Assembly: GCF_017696175.1 (NCBI RefSeq)
Contig: NZ_JAAORE010000003.1
Span: 124,001 to 188,000 of the forward strand
From: Prochlorococcus marinus XMU1404
GTDB lineage: Bacteria > Cyanobacteriota > Cyanobacteriia > PCC-6307 > Cyanobiaceae
Direction: 5' to 3'
Length of the DNA stretch: 64,000 nt
Shown: positions 19,177 through 28,379 of the stretch, piece by piece
Layout of the letters: the number at the start of each line of letters is the position of its first letter
Numbering within the stretch: the first letter of the stretch is position 1
Position numbers and translations under genes: made by a program
Notes under the pieces: model-generated
Told to the model about the DNA's origin: nothing
The model's database searches: none
The model's input: only the letters and a program-made list of their open reading frames with translations

Positions 19177-20469
19177 ATGAACTACGAGAAGCCCAACCTT
19201 GCTCTTTTTGGAGGTAACCCAGTTGTCAAAAATTGCTTTAAACCTTTTAACCATATTGGAATTGAAGAAAAGAATGCGGTTCTGGAAGTCATGGAAAGCG
19301 GCGTTTTATCCAAATTTTTAGGCGTGTGGCATGATGATTTCTTTGGTGGTCCAAAATTAAGGCAATTTGAAAAACTATTTGCAGAAAAATTTAAAGTTAA
19401 GCATGCTATTGCAGTAAATTCAAGTACATCGGCATTAATTTCAGCAATAGGTGCTATAGACATACAACCTGGAGACGAAGTTATAGTCAGCCCATGGACT
19501 ATGTGTGCCAGTGCTACAGCTATTCTTCACTGGAATGCCATTCCAGTTTTTGCGGATATAGAACCACATACTTTCAATATTGACCCTGAATCCATCAGAA
19601 AAAACATAACAAAAAAAACGAAAGCTATTATGGCTGTAGATATATTTGGCCATTCTGCCAACATTAATAGCTTAAAGGAAATTGCTATAGAGCATGATTT
19701 AAAAATTATATCTGACACTTCGCAATCTCCTGGAGCATTATATGAGGGTAATTTTGCTGGGACCATTACAGAAATAGGTTGTTTCAGCCTTAATTACCAT
19801 AAACATATACACACTGGCGAAGGAGGAGTTTTAGTAACAAATGATGATGAGTTATGTGAAAGATTACAATTGATAAGAAATCATGCTGAAGCAGTTGTTG
19901 AAGCAAAAGGTTATAAAAATTTATCTAATATGATTGGTTATAACTTTAGATTGGGAGAAATTGAGTCTGCCATAGGTTTAGAGCAATTAAAAAAATTATC
20001 AAGAATTGTGAAAAGGCGCCAAGAAATTGCGAACATTCTTTCCAGAGGTTTAAAAGATCTTGAAGGTCTTAATGTCCCTTTAGTTAGAGAGAATTGCACT
20101 CATGCCTATTATGTTTATCCTTTAACCATCGATTCAGATAAGTTAGAGATTAAGAGTAAATTAATATCTAAAGCCCTTGCTGCGGAGGGAATTGAAGGCT
20201 TCTCATCCAAGTATGTAAATTTACACCTACTTCCCATCTTTCAGGAAAAAATCGCATATGGCAAAGGTGGATTTCCATGGAATTCTGAGCTCTGTGATAG
20301 AAATATAAATTATGATTACGGTATATGTCCTGTGGCTGAAGGTATGCAAGATAATAAATACTTAGGTTTTTCTATGTGCCTAAATGATTTATCTAATCAA
20401 GATGCAGAGAATATTGTTAATGCATTCCATAAGATCTGGTCAAATTTAGATTTACTGAGAAACATATAA
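19177..20469 (+). CDS. DegT/DnrJ/EryC1/StrS-family aminotransferase
   Basis: A 430-residue PLP-dependent sugar aminotransferase, longer than PseC. It has an N-terminal substrate segment with FLGVWHDDFFGGPKLRQFE, the SSTSALISAIGAIDIQPGDEV block near 87, ISDTSQSPGALYEG for the PLP Asp, and the Schiff-base Lys in NYHKHIHTGEGG near 211. It follows the Gfo/Idh gene after 16 bp and is in the same operon as pseI. It probably aminates a keto-sugar made by its neighbour. It is not needed for the standard pseudaminic pathway, which already has PseC, so a second amino sugar or a modified nonulosonate is likely. Confidence 0.87.
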   Translation: MNYEKPNLALFGGNPVVKNCFKPFNHIGIEEKNAVLEVMESGVLSKFLGVWHDDFFGGPKLRQFEKLFAEKFKVKHAIAVNSSTSALISAIGAIDIQPGDEVIVSPWTMCASATAILHWNAIPVFADIEPHTFNIDPESIRKNITKKTKAIMAVDIFGHSANINSLKEIAIEHDLKIISDTSQSPGALYEGNFAGTITEIGCFSLNYHKHIHTGEGGVLVTNDDELCERLQLIRNHAEAVVEAKGYKNLSNMIGYNFRLGEIESAIGLEQLKKLSRIVKRRQEIANILSRGLKDLEGLNVPLVRENCTHAYYVYPLTIDSDKLEIKSKLISKALAAEGIEGFSSKYVNLHLLPIFQEKIAYGKGGFPWNSELCDRNINYDYGICPVAEGMQDNKYLGFSMCLNDLSNQDAENIVNAFHKIWSNLDLLRNI

Positions 20470-20503
20470 AAATATAATTTTTTTCTTCCCCCCAATATAA
20501 ATA

Positions 20504-21436
20504 ATGAAAAAAAATACTAAAGACAAAAAAACTTTAGATATTTTTTTTAAAAATTTAACTCTACCTATTGGTTTAGTATGCAATGATGCAGGATCAGCAA
20601 ATTTAATAGTAAATTGGTTTAAAGAATACCAACAAAATAAAAAAATATTATGTCACGTTAATGGACCAGCCAAGGAAATATTTCAAAGTGAATGTCCTGA
20701 GATAAAGAATTTACCTTTGGATACTCTAATTAAATCTGTAAGAACACTCATAACAGGAACAGGATGGTCTAGTAATATCGAATACAATGCAAGATTAAAA
20801 GCAAGCAAAAAAAATGTCTTGAATATAGCTGTACTGGATCACTGGACAGACTATAAAAAAAGATTTACTAGAAACTCTATAGAACACTTACCAGAAATTA
20901 TTTTGGTGAGTGATGAAATAGCTTTAGAAAAAGCAAAAAAGATATTCCCAAATATAGAAATTTTATTTTTAGAAAATCTTTATCTTGAAAATCTTGTTCT
21001 TTCAATTAAAAAAGGTAAATTACATAATCAAAATAAATCACATAAGATTTTATATGTCTTAGAGCCTATAAGGGGAGATTGGGGAGATTTAAAAACTCTA
21101 GGAGAATTTCAAGCTTTAGATTATTTTATTGAAAATTTAAATTTATTCGGTTCAATTAATGAAATTGAAATCAGGCTAAGGAAACATCCATCTGAATCAA
21201 ATAATAAATATTTATCATGGCTTAAAAAAAATAAAGAAATAAATGTTTCAATGGATATTAGTAGTTCATTAATTGATTCAATAAGTTGGAGTGATACAGT
21301 AGTTGGTTGTCAGACTTTTGCAATGGTAATTGGACTAAAAAGTGGCCGAAGAGTTGTGACTTCTATTCCGCCAAATATGCCAAAATGTGTTCTTCCACAA
21401 AAAGAAATAAAAACTATAGAGCAACTAAAAATTTAA
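20504..21436 (+). CDS. Uncharacterised protein, possible GT-B transferase of the nonulosonate cluster
   Basis: A 310-residue protein that I cannot assign to a named family. Visible features are an N-terminal nucleotide-fold-like block LVCNDAGSANLIVNWF near residue 23, a LITGTGWSSNIE strand-loop near 86, LDHWTDYKKRF near 115, and a late IRLRKHPSESNNKY plus WSDTVVGCQTFAMVIGLKSG. An HP-S/E motif followed by a conserved aliphatic loop is seen in capsule-type GT-B enzymes. It lies 34 bp after the DegT gene, in the pse operon, and could be a transferase or a modifier acting on pseudaminic acid. That function is inferred from context and two weak motifs only. Confidence 0.55.
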   Translation: MKKNTKDKKTLDIFFKNLTLPIGLVCNDAGSANLIVNWFKEYQQNKKILCHVNGPAKEIFQSECPEIKNLPLDTLIKSVRTLITGTGWSSNIEYNARLKASKKNVLNIAVLDHWTDYKKRFTRNSIEHLPEIILVSDEIALEKAKKIFPNIEILFLENLYLENLVLSIKKGKLHNQNKSHKILYVLEPIRGDWGDLKTLGEFQALDYFIENLNLFGSINEIEIRLRKHPSESNNKYLSWLKKNKEINVSMDISSSLIDSISWSDTVVGCQTFAMVIGLKSGRRVVTSIPPNMPKCVLPQKEIKTIEQLKI

Positions 21437-21555
21437 AAAATTATTGTTAACTTAAATCTCAATTTTTAAAATTTAAATAAAAAAAGTACAAATTTTCATA
21501 AATATTACCTATTCGAACTTTGTGTTAATATTAATTCGAAGTTGCATGCCCATAA

Positions 21556-22176
21556 GTGAAAAAATTTGAAACTGAACAAGAAAATTTTTGGGCAGGTGAA
21601 TTTGGCAATGACTATATAGAAAGAAATAAAAATAGTGAACTAGTTGAATATAATTTAAATCTTTTTTCAAAAGCTTTAGGTAAAAAAAATAATTTTGCAA
21701 ATTGTATAGAGTTTGGATCAAATATTGGCAATAATATTAAAGCCTTAAAGAAATTGTATCCAGACCTTGAATTTCATGCCGTAGAAATAAATGAAGAAGC
21801 CATCGAAATATTAAAGGAAGAAATACCAAATGAAAATATTATTAAAAATTCAATTTTAAATTTTGAATCTGATCAAAAATGGGACCTTGTCCTAATTAAA
21901 GGTGTTCTTATTCATATTAATCCTTCAATGCTGGAAAAAGTTTACAAAATACTAGTAAAAGCTACCAACAAATATTTGCTTCTAGCAGAGTATTATAGTA
22001 GAAATCCAGAAACTTTAGATTATAGAGGATTCGAGGAAAAATTATATAAAAGGGATTTCGCTGGAGAGATTTTAGATTTATATCCCGAGATGATTTTAAT
22101 AGATTATGGATTTGCCTATCATAGAGATACTAGATTTCCACTTGATATCAATTGGTTTTTACTAGAAAAATCATAA
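21556..22176 (+). CDS. Pseudaminic acid biosynthesis-associated methylase
   Basis: A 206-residue SAM-dependent methyltransferase that fits the family found in pseudaminic clusters (TIGR03587 type). The N-terminal TEQENFWAGEFGNDYIERN is characteristic. SAM motif I is CIEFGSNIGNNIKAL near residue 52, and FHAVEINEEAI follows. The second half has LVLIKGVLIHINP and LAEYYSRNPETLDYRG. The start is GTG. It is separated from the previous gene by 119 bp of AT-rich sequence. It probably methylates pseudaminic acid or a glycan containing it, but the target atom is not known from sequence. Confidence 0.88.
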   Translation: MKKFETEQENFWAGEFGNDYIERNKNSELVEYNLNLFSKALGKKNNFANCIEFGSNIGNNIKALKKLYPDLEFHAVEINEEAIEILKEEIPNENIIKNSILNFESDQKWDLVLIKGVLIHINPSMLEKVYKILVKATNKYLLLAEYYSRNPETLDYRGFEEKLYKRDFAGEILDLYPEMILIDYGFAYHRDTRFPLDINWFLLEKS

Positions 22177-22357
22177 GAAATTTATTTTCATAAAATTAAT
22201 ATGTACTATCATAAATGTTTAAAAAATAGTTATTTGTATAAATTAGTAATGGAAACTTATACATTCAAATTAATTAGAAAAAATGGAAGCTTTATTCTTA
22301 ATTCTCAACTATAAAGAGTATGAAAAAAATTTATTAGTATAAATTATCCAATGATAT

Positions 22358-23968
22358 ATGTACAAAAATTTTATTTTTAAAAAAAAATCAATAAGTATTC
22401 TACATGAATATATTGCCAACAATATATCTTTCTACTTCGACTTTTTTAAGCATAGAAAATTATATAAAAAAATAAGTTCATTAATAAAAGATTCACCGAA
22501 ATTCAAATCAAATGAAAGTTATTTAATAGATGGTCATTTTTATAATTTTGGATATTTTTTTAGGTTGCAATTAATGAGGATGGCAACTGAATCTTATAAA
22601 GGGAGGGAAATAGGTTATATATGGAATTATAATCAAAAAGAATGTACAGCTTTTCTTAAATATTCTGGTATTAAAAATATAAAAAAAATTCCAAATAAAA
22701 TTAATAATTTAATTATTGAAAAAGCAAAATTATTATTTGAAGATTTAAATTGTGCTGAAGACATTTTAAAAATAAAATTGCCTAATAAAGTTCCTTCTAA
22801 ACATCTATATGATTACATTTTAAAAAAGCAAATGGCAGGTAAAGTAAATATCAAGGATAAAAATCTTATTTTTTATATTGCTCAATATATACAATCTATA
22901 GAATTTGCTGTTGAACTTATAAAGGAAATCAAACCCAAAATGATATTTATGAGTCATCCAATTTCTGTACAATGCTCCCCTCTTTGTTGGATTGGTTCAC
23001 AAAATGGGATAAAAGTATTTACATTATTTGGTCAATATGGTGTGCCAAGATACTTTAAATTTGAAAAACCTGAAGATATATTTATTGGGATAGATAGACC
23101 AATGAAAAAGGATTTAAATAAATTAAATAATTCTCAAAAAAATCTTCTACATGATATTGGCAACAAATATATTGAAAACAGATTATCCGGCACCCCATTG
23201 GATGATTTGTCTGGAAAATTAGCCTATAACTGCAAAATAAAAAATATTTCCGAAATCATAAAAAACAAAAAAAACAAACCAATTGTAGCTGTTTATGCAA
23301 GTTGTTGGTTTGACTGTCCACACATATATGGCATGGATAGATTTAGAGATTTTCAGGATTGGATTTTAACAACTTTCAATGAAGCTGTAAAAAACAAAAA
23401 TTATATTTGGCTGTTCAGATCTCATCCTGCAGATGAATGGTATGGAGGGACAAAACTCACGGATATATTACCTAAAAAGCTTCCCAATCATATTTTTATC
23501 TTACCAACTGAAATTTCTGGCAAATCAGTATTTGATATATCAGACGGATTAATAACATATCATGGTACTGCAGGAATAGAGTTTGCGGCAAAAGGTAAAC
23601 CAGTTCTAATAGCTGATAAAGGTTGGTATCATCACGCTAATTTTACTATTTTCCCAATTTCGCGAGAGGAATATATTTATTTCCTTTCTGAAAATTGGTT
23701 ATCTAAAATTAATTTAAAAGAAAGTTCTTTTAATGCAAAAATATTTGCAGGATTTTATTTTTGTAAACCATCTTGGCAAAAGAATTTTTTTATTCCTGAT
23801 GACTTTAATAAAGAAAAAAATAAAAAAATGATTTCTTTTAATATCGATAATAAACAAAATTTAATTAATAAAGAGGTTTCATATATGAAAAAATGGATAG
23901 AGTCTGACATCTCTGGATACCATACTTACAAGATGTTAAATACTGATTCATATACTTTTACAAATTAA
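22358..23968 (+). CDS. Putative capsule-type GT-B glycosyltransferase
   Basis: A 536-residue protein with features of the capsule polysaccharide (KpsC/KpsS-like or CDP-glycerol-transferase-like) group. It has IFMSHPISVQCSPLCWIGSQ near residue 195, LFRSHPADEWYGG near 350, and GLITYHGTAGIEFAAKGKPV near 403, which resembles a CMP-sugar or nucleotide-binding P/G/A-rich loop. No membrane segment is evident. It ends the plus-strand part of the pse region and is a good candidate for the enzyme that transfers CMP-pseudaminic acid to the glycan. This is inference; no family was recognised with certainty. The sequence is very rich in Lys, Ile and Asn. Confidence 0.62.
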   Translation: MYKNFIFKKKSISILHEYIANNISFYFDFFKHRKLYKKISSLIKDSPKFKSNESYLIDGHFYNFGYFFRLQLMRMATESYKGREIGYIWNYNQKECTAFLKYSGIKNIKKIPNKINNLIIEKAKLLFEDLNCAEDILKIKLPNKVPSKHLYDYILKKQMAGKVNIKDKNLIFYIAQYIQSIEFAVELIKEIKPKMIFMSHPISVQCSPLCWIGSQNGIKVFTLFGQYGVPRYFKFEKPEDIFIGIDRPMKKDLNKLNNSQKNLLHDIGNKYIENRLSGTPLDDLSGKLAYNCKIKNISEIIKNKKNKPIVAVYASCWFDCPHIYGMDRFRDFQDWILTTFNEAVKNKNYIWLFRSHPADEWYGGTKLTDILPKKLPNHIFILPTEISGKSVFDISDGLITYHGTAGIEFAAKGKPVLIADKGWYHHANFTIFPISREEYIYFLSENWLSKINLKESSFNAKIFAGFYFCKPSWQKNFFIPDDFNKEKNKKMISFNIDNKQNLINKEVSYMKKWIESDISGYHTYKMLNTDSYTFTN

Positions 23969-24057
23969 GTTTTAAAATATTTTTAAGATCAAAATTTAAA
24001 ATAAATTCAAGAAAAATTATCTGTTTTTATTATTTAAAAATAGATTTAAAGAATTTA

Positions 24058-24564
24058 TTACAGAATTAATCCAAAATCTAATTGATTATGAAACTCGCCG
24101 TTATAAAATAAATGGTCAAATTTTTTACCCTCTAAAGAAAATCCGTTTTTTTCTAAAACTTTCATGCTAGCAATATTATTTTCGGCTATACCAGCAAAGA
24201 GCTTATTTAAGCCATAAAAATTCTTAGATATTTTTATAATTTCTGATACAGCAAAAAATCCAACACCTTTTCCCCAATAATTTTTATTACCAACAAGATA
24301 TGTAATTTCGGCTCGTTTATGAATAGAATTTATTCCTTCAATGACTATATTACCGATATGATGATTTTGGCAGAAAATTCCATACAAATCAATATCTTTA
24401 TTAGATATACATTTTCTGACATATTTTTTCTGTCCTTCAAGTGAAAATGAGCGATATTGATTATCAGAATACTTTATTACTTCAGGATCCTTAAACCAAT
24501 CAACATAGTTTTGATTAACATCATTCTCTTCCAAGATTTTTAATTTAAGATCTAAATCGAGCAT
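24058..24564 (-). CDS. GNAT N-acetyltransferase (RimJ/RimL type; PseH candidate)
   Basis: A 168-residue GCN5-related acetyltransferase. The acetyl-CoA site is recognisable as NKNYWGKGVGFFAV near residue 92, followed by GIAENNIASMKVLEKNGF near 126 and a late EGKKFDHLFYNGEF. It is convergent with the 536-residue transferase gene. The pse operon has B, C, F, G and I but no PseH in line, so this acetyltransferase is the best candidate for acetylating the UDP-4-amino-L-altrosamine. It is on the opposite strand and its assignment as PseH is inference; protein acetylation of the RimL type is the alternative. Confidence 0.8.
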   Translation of the reverse strand: MLDLDLKLKILEENDVNQNYVDWFKDPEVIKYSDNQYRSFSLEGQKKYVRKCISNKDIDLYGIFCQNHHIGNIVIEGINSIHKRAEITYLVGNKNYWGKGVGFFAVSEIIKISKNFYGLNKLFAGIAENNIASMKVLEKNGFSLEGKKFDHLFYNGEFHNQLDFGLIL

Positions 24565-24614
24565 AATTTAAATATTCAAAGGAAAGAATTTAATCTAGTT
24601 TCTTAAATCTAGAT

Positions 24615-25439
24615 TTAAGAAACTTTTTTGCATAAATAATCTAATCTTCTTAATTCTATGTTTTCTTTATCTTTATTTCTAATCACTTTATTTGTATTAC
24701 TATCATAAATCTTAATTACTTTATATCCATATTTATTTAATAGATTTTCGAAATCATTAATTGACATATAAAACATATCCTCAGTAGGTGTATAAAATAT
24801 TCTTTTTGAGAAAATCCTTATAAAAAGATGATAAAAATATAAAATCGTAGCTTTTAAAAAATTTTTACCTTTATAAAAATATTGAATTTTTCGGATTATT
24901 GATTTTTCTCTCTTATAAAAATTTTCTTCTATTTCTGGTAATTCACCAATATATAATGTTCCACTATTTTTCTGTAGTTTTGAAAAATTTCTAAGACTTT
25001 TTTCTACAATTTCTAATGTAAAGCCATTTAAATGTAATACTGAATTACAAATTATAAAATCAATATTATTTGATTTTAGATTGGATGAAGTCGTAAGACC
25101 TTTTACAATTTCAATTTTCTTATTTAAATCTTTTGTTTTTAAATTTTTCCTCGTAAGATTTACCTCAGAGTTTGAAGGTAATAAACCAGTAAGATTATCA
25201 CTAAATTCTACTAATTCTGACAAAAATGAACCATCGCCACAACCAAAATCAACAATAGATTTATAATGGTTTTTATAATTTTTTATATTCTTTATTACAA
25301 ATTTAATTCTTTTTTGGGTAAGTCCAGTTGACTTACCTCTGCCATTTAGAATATCAGTATTTTTAAATTGACCTTTATTAATTCTACTTGCAAGATCTTC
25401 ATAAAATTCTGAAGCTTTTTTTACTCTTCGAATCGACAT
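24615..25439 (-). CDS. Class I SAM-dependent methyltransferase, paralogue A
   Basis: A 274-residue methyltransferase with SAM motif I DFGCGDGSFLSEL near residue 63 and motif IV-like IDFIICNSVLHLNGFTLEI near 128. A basic, aromatic hydrophobic stretch near 185-215 may touch the membrane. It is closely similar along its whole length to the gene at 26551-27369 (shared NGRG-S-GLT-KRI, DFGCGDGSF/DVGCGDGSF, FTLEIVE-SL, FSKRIFY and RR-DYLC blocks). The two copies flank the 2OG-Fe(II) oxygenase, which runs the opposite way. The substrate is unknown; a lipid-linked or membrane glycan is plausible. Confidence 0.82.
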   Translation of the reverse strand: MSIRRVKKASEFYEDLASRINKGQFKNTDILNGRGKSTGLTQKRIKFVIKNIKNYKNHYKSIVDFGCGDGSFLSELVEFSDNLTGLLPSNSEVNLTRKNLKTKDLNKKIEIVKGLTTSSNLKSNNIDFIICNSVLHLNGFTLEIVEKSLRNFSKLQKNSGTLYIGELPEIEENFYKREKSIIRKIQYFYKGKNFLKATILYFYHLFIRIFSKRIFYTPTEDMFYMSINDFENLLNKYGYKVIKIYDSNTNKVIRNKDKENIELRRLDYLCKKVS

Positions 25440-25574
25440 ATTAATATTTTAATATATAAAAAATTAAACAAATTAATACTAACAGAAGTTTAATTTTTAT
25501 CAAAATTTGAGAGATATTTTTAATTCTTAAGATATGATTTTTATAAATTTAATTATTCCAAAAACTTTTAAGTT

Positions 25575-26516
25575 TTGAAAAATAAAATTATAAATGGTTT
25601 TAATGATAAGTTAAGCACTCTAAGACACTATATAAAATTATTTTTTTTTAAAAGTCCAATGAGCGAAAATTTATCATTACTATATTTATTTTATGATTTA
25701 AAAGCAAAAATTATATTTAAATTTAAAAAATTTGAATTATTTAAAACTAAGACAAAAGAAACAAAAGAATTTAAGAAATATGGCTTTACAGTTTTTACAA
25801 ATAGGATTATTAGAAAAGAATGTAATTCAATTTTAAAAAAAATCAAATCCTTGGATGACCCATGGGATTCAACAAATAAATTTAAAGATTCTGCAAGTGA
25901 AATATTTAAAACACAACTTATTTCAATATTTAAAAATGGAATAGATGAATTTATAAAGTCTGTTTTTGATTCTGATTACTATATTTTTTATCATAGTCTC
26001 TACAAATCAGAAAGACTTACAAAAGAAAAATCTCCTCAAGGATCTCAATTATGGCATGCTGATGGCGGTCCAGGTAATTGCATAAATTTAATGATTTGTC
26101 ATAGCCATATTGATGAATCAAATGGTTCTATGAAAATTATTGAATGGGAAGAATCAAAAAATCTGCTTGTCAAATTACATTATGATTATAAAAATTTAGT
26201 TAGGAATACTTTAAGTATTAATGATTTTAAGAATAATAGAATTTTTTCAAGAGAAATAAAATGTTCCTTATTAAAAAAATATATAGAAGAAAAATCAATA
26301 AAATATTTTCAACCTGAATCAAAAAATTCTGGTGCGATTTTCGCTTTTAGAAATAATTGCGTTCATGCTGGTGGTTTCACAGAATTTGGAAGTGAAAGAA
26401 TTGTAAGCATAATGCATATTTATCCCTCAATTAATAGATCATCATTGGATGAAAAATTCAACAAATTACATTTAAAAACAAAGCCTTACCCATTATTTCA
26501 AGATCTTCCCAAATAA
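25575..26516 (+). CDS. 2-oxoglutarate/Fe(II)-dependent oxygenase (phytanoyl-CoA dioxygenase-like)
   Basis: A 313-residue protein with the facial-triad arrangement of phytanoyl-CoA-type dioxygenases. The HxD pair lies in SQLWHADGGPGN near residue 156, the distal His in NCVHAGGFTEFG near 265, and an Arg for 2-oxoglutarate shortly after (SERIVSIMH). The start is TTG, with no obvious ribosome-binding site. It is flanked on both sides by minus-strand paralogous methyltransferases, and the three may form one modification cassette (hydroxylation plus methylation of a sugar or lipid). The composition is extremely AT-rich even for this region, which may mean recent acquisition. Confidence 0.78.
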   Translation: MKNKIINGFNDKLSTLRHYIKLFFFKSPMSENLSLLYLFYDLKAKIIFKFKKFELFKTKTKETKEFKKYGFTVFTNRIIRKECNSILKKIKSLDDPWDSTNKFKDSASEIFKTQLISIFKNGIDEFIKSVFDSDYYIFYHSLYKSERLTKEKSPQGSQLWHADGGPGNCINLMICHSHIDESNGSMKIIEWEESKNLLVKLHYDYKNLVRNTLSINDFKNNRIFSREIKCSLLKKYIEEKSIKYFQPESKNSGAIFAFRNNCVHAGGFTEFGSERIVSIMHIYPSINRSSLDEKFNKLHLKTKPYPLFQDLPK

Positions 26517-26550
26517 TATTTAAATAAAATTAGAGAAAAAAATTTATTTC

Positions 26551-27369
26551 TTACTTTTTCCTACAAAGATAATCAACCCTTCTAAGCATTTTTTTATTTT
26601 TTTCATTATCTGAAATTATTTTATTAGTACTACTTTCAAAAACTTTAACAATAACATAATCGTATTTATTTAAAATCTTTTCAAATTCGTTTATTGGTAT
26701 TGAGAACATATTTTCGGAAAGTCTATAGAAGATTCTTTTTGAAAAAAGTCTTAAAAAATAATGATAAACAATTAAAATTAAGCTCTTAATATTCTTTCCT
26801 TTTATGAAGTAAATAATTTTTTTTAAAATTGATTTTTCACGCCTATAATAATCCTCCTCTATTTCAGGTTGTTCACCTATATAAAGTAATCCATTTTTAC
26901 TTTGTAGTTTAGAAAAAATCTCTAAACTTTCTTCAACTATTTCTAATGTAAATCCATGAATTAAAAAAACTCCATTACAAATAATACAATCATATTTCTT
27001 TTTTTTAAAATTTATTTCTGTTGTTGAACCTTTAATTACTTTAATACTTTTATCTAATTTCTTATTTTTTAAAATTGATCGAGTAAGATTAACCTCACTT
27101 TCTGAAGGTAAAACACCATATAAATCATTACAAAATTCCACAAACTCAACTAAAAAAGAACCATCACCACAACCAACATCGAGAATAGATTTAAATGATT
27201 TTCTATATGAGATTAAATTCCTTTTAACATACTGAATTCGCTTTCGCGTCAGACCTTTGGATGAACCTCTACCATTAATAAAATCAGAATTTTTTAATTC
27301 TCCATTATTTACTCTAATAGCTAGATCTTTATAGATTTCAGAGGCTTTATTTACTTTCCTAATTGCCAT
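26551..27369 (-). CDS. Class I SAM-dependent methyltransferase, paralogue B
   Basis: A 272-residue methyltransferase with SAM motif I DVGCGDGSFLVEF near residue 63, and YDCIICNGVFLIHGFTLEI in the motif IV region. Paralogue of the gene at 24615: by eye well over half of the aligned residues are identical, with no long gap, so the pair came from one duplication or from two related imports. It is convergent with the oxygenase gene, 34 bp apart. Its basic central segment (near 180-215) and C-terminal RRVDYLCRKK match the partner. The target is unknown. Confidence 0.82.
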   Translation of the reverse strand: MAIRKVNKASEIYKDLAIRVNNGELKNSDFINGRGSSKGLTRKRIQYVKRNLISYRKSFKSILDVGCGDGSFLVEFVEFCNDLYGVLPSESEVNLTRSILKNKKLDKSIKVIKGSTTEINFKKKKYDCIICNGVFLIHGFTLEIVEESLEIFSKLQSKNGLLYIGEQPEIEEDYYRREKSILKKIIYFIKGKNIKSLILIVYHYFLRLFSKRIFYRLSENMFSIPINEFEKILNKYDYVIVKVFESSTNKIISDNEKNKKMLRRVDYLCRKK

Positions 27370-27494
27370 AAAAAAGAAATTCTAAACTTATCAATTGTAT
27401 ATTAACTTGTAAGTATCTACTTAAATTAATTTTAATTTACTAAATAACTAGTTATTTAATAAAATACGTTTAATCTAAATGAAATTATCTAATA

Positions 27495-28277
27495 ATGATT
27501 AAATCATTAATAACTAAACTAATCTTATCATTTCTTAAACCAGAGAATAAAAGAGCAGGTAATAGACCTATAAAAGAGATCTTAAAGCTGCCAATAATAT
27601 TTGATGTCACTTCTTATCTAATTCAACTTAGATATGTAAAGAGAATATTAGATCTTAGTTATTTTCACAATTCATCTAAATATATTAAAGAGGTTAAGGA
27701 TTATAATTTTTCAGTGACTAATAATAAGTTAATTACTAGAAGTAGAAGAGCAGAATTATACTATCAAATAAGCTCCATAATAATAAACAATTTATCAAGA
27801 AAAAAAATCTTAATTATAGGTCCAAGGAATGTTCAGGAATTATATATGGCATGGCTATATGGTTTCGAGTGGAAGGAGATAACTGCTATAGATTTATATA
27901 GTACGCATCCAAAAATCAAAGTAATGGATATGCATAATATGACATTTAAAGATGAATCATTTGACTGTGTAGTCATGGCTAATACTCTTGCATATGCTGA
28001 TAATACTGAGAAAGTGATTCATGAGGTTTCTAGAGTATTAAAGCCAAAAGGAATCTTCTCATTTGGCGCTACTTTTAATCCTGCCCCTGGAGTTTGGAAA
28101 GGTTCAAAAATAGATGGCAAAAATATATATGACTTTTTGAAGTCTGCAGGAATGCAAATATGCCTGCATTTACCAGAGGAAAAGATAACTTCAAGAGGAC
28201 TAAATCAAACAACTAATAATTTCAGTGCTCAAAAAATTGATTTAAATGAAAAATTGACTGATAACTTTAATCTTTGA
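27495..28277 (+). CDS. Class I methyltransferase-like protein
   Basis: A 260-residue protein with a methyltransferase type 11-like core: ILIIGPRNVQELYMAWLYGF (a divergent motif I near residue 97), AIDLYSTHPKIKVMDMHNM, and FDCVVMANTLAYADNTEKV followed by EVSRVLKPKGIFSFG. The Pro-Arg-Asn replacement of the glycine-rich loop is odd and may alter SAM binding. It is the last complete gene before the tRNA-Ala region and is transcribed toward it. Function in glycan or lipid modification is inferred from context only. Confidence 0.72.
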   Translation: MIKSLITKLILSFLKPENKRAGNRPIKEILKLPIIFDVTSYLIQLRYVKRILDLSYFHNSSKYIKEVKDYNFSVTNNKLITRSRRAELYYQISSIIINNLSRKKILIIGPRNVQELYMAWLYGFEWKEITAIDLYSTHPKIKVMDMHNMTFKDESFDCVVMANTLAYADNTEKVIHEVSRVLKPKGIFSFGATFNPAPGVWKGSKIDGKNIYDFLKSAGMQICLHLPEEKITSRGLNQTTNNFSAQKIDLNEKLTDNFNL

Positions 28278-28379
28278 TTTAAAATCAAGAAATAATTTCA
28301 AAAATTTCTAAACTCTTTTTTTCAGTATATTTTTCTAAAAATTAACATTTAGTTTTTATCTTACTTATTAAATTTATAA
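28278..28379. other. AT-rich spacer before the fkbM-like remnant
   Basis: This 102-bp stretch of AT-rich sequence follows the methyltransferase stop codon. It contains multiple stops in all frames. An AAGGAG-like purine run at 28378-28383 sits at the edge of the open remnant and looks like the ribosome-binding site of the former gene. Nothing else is recognisable. Confidence 0.4.

Noticed and set aside
22201-22314. A 37-codon frame (MYYHKCLKNSYLYKLVMET...) between the Pse methylase and the 536-residue gene
   Set aside because: Short, AT-driven composition, no recognisable motif or ribosome-binding site; could be a relic but is not supportable as a gene.
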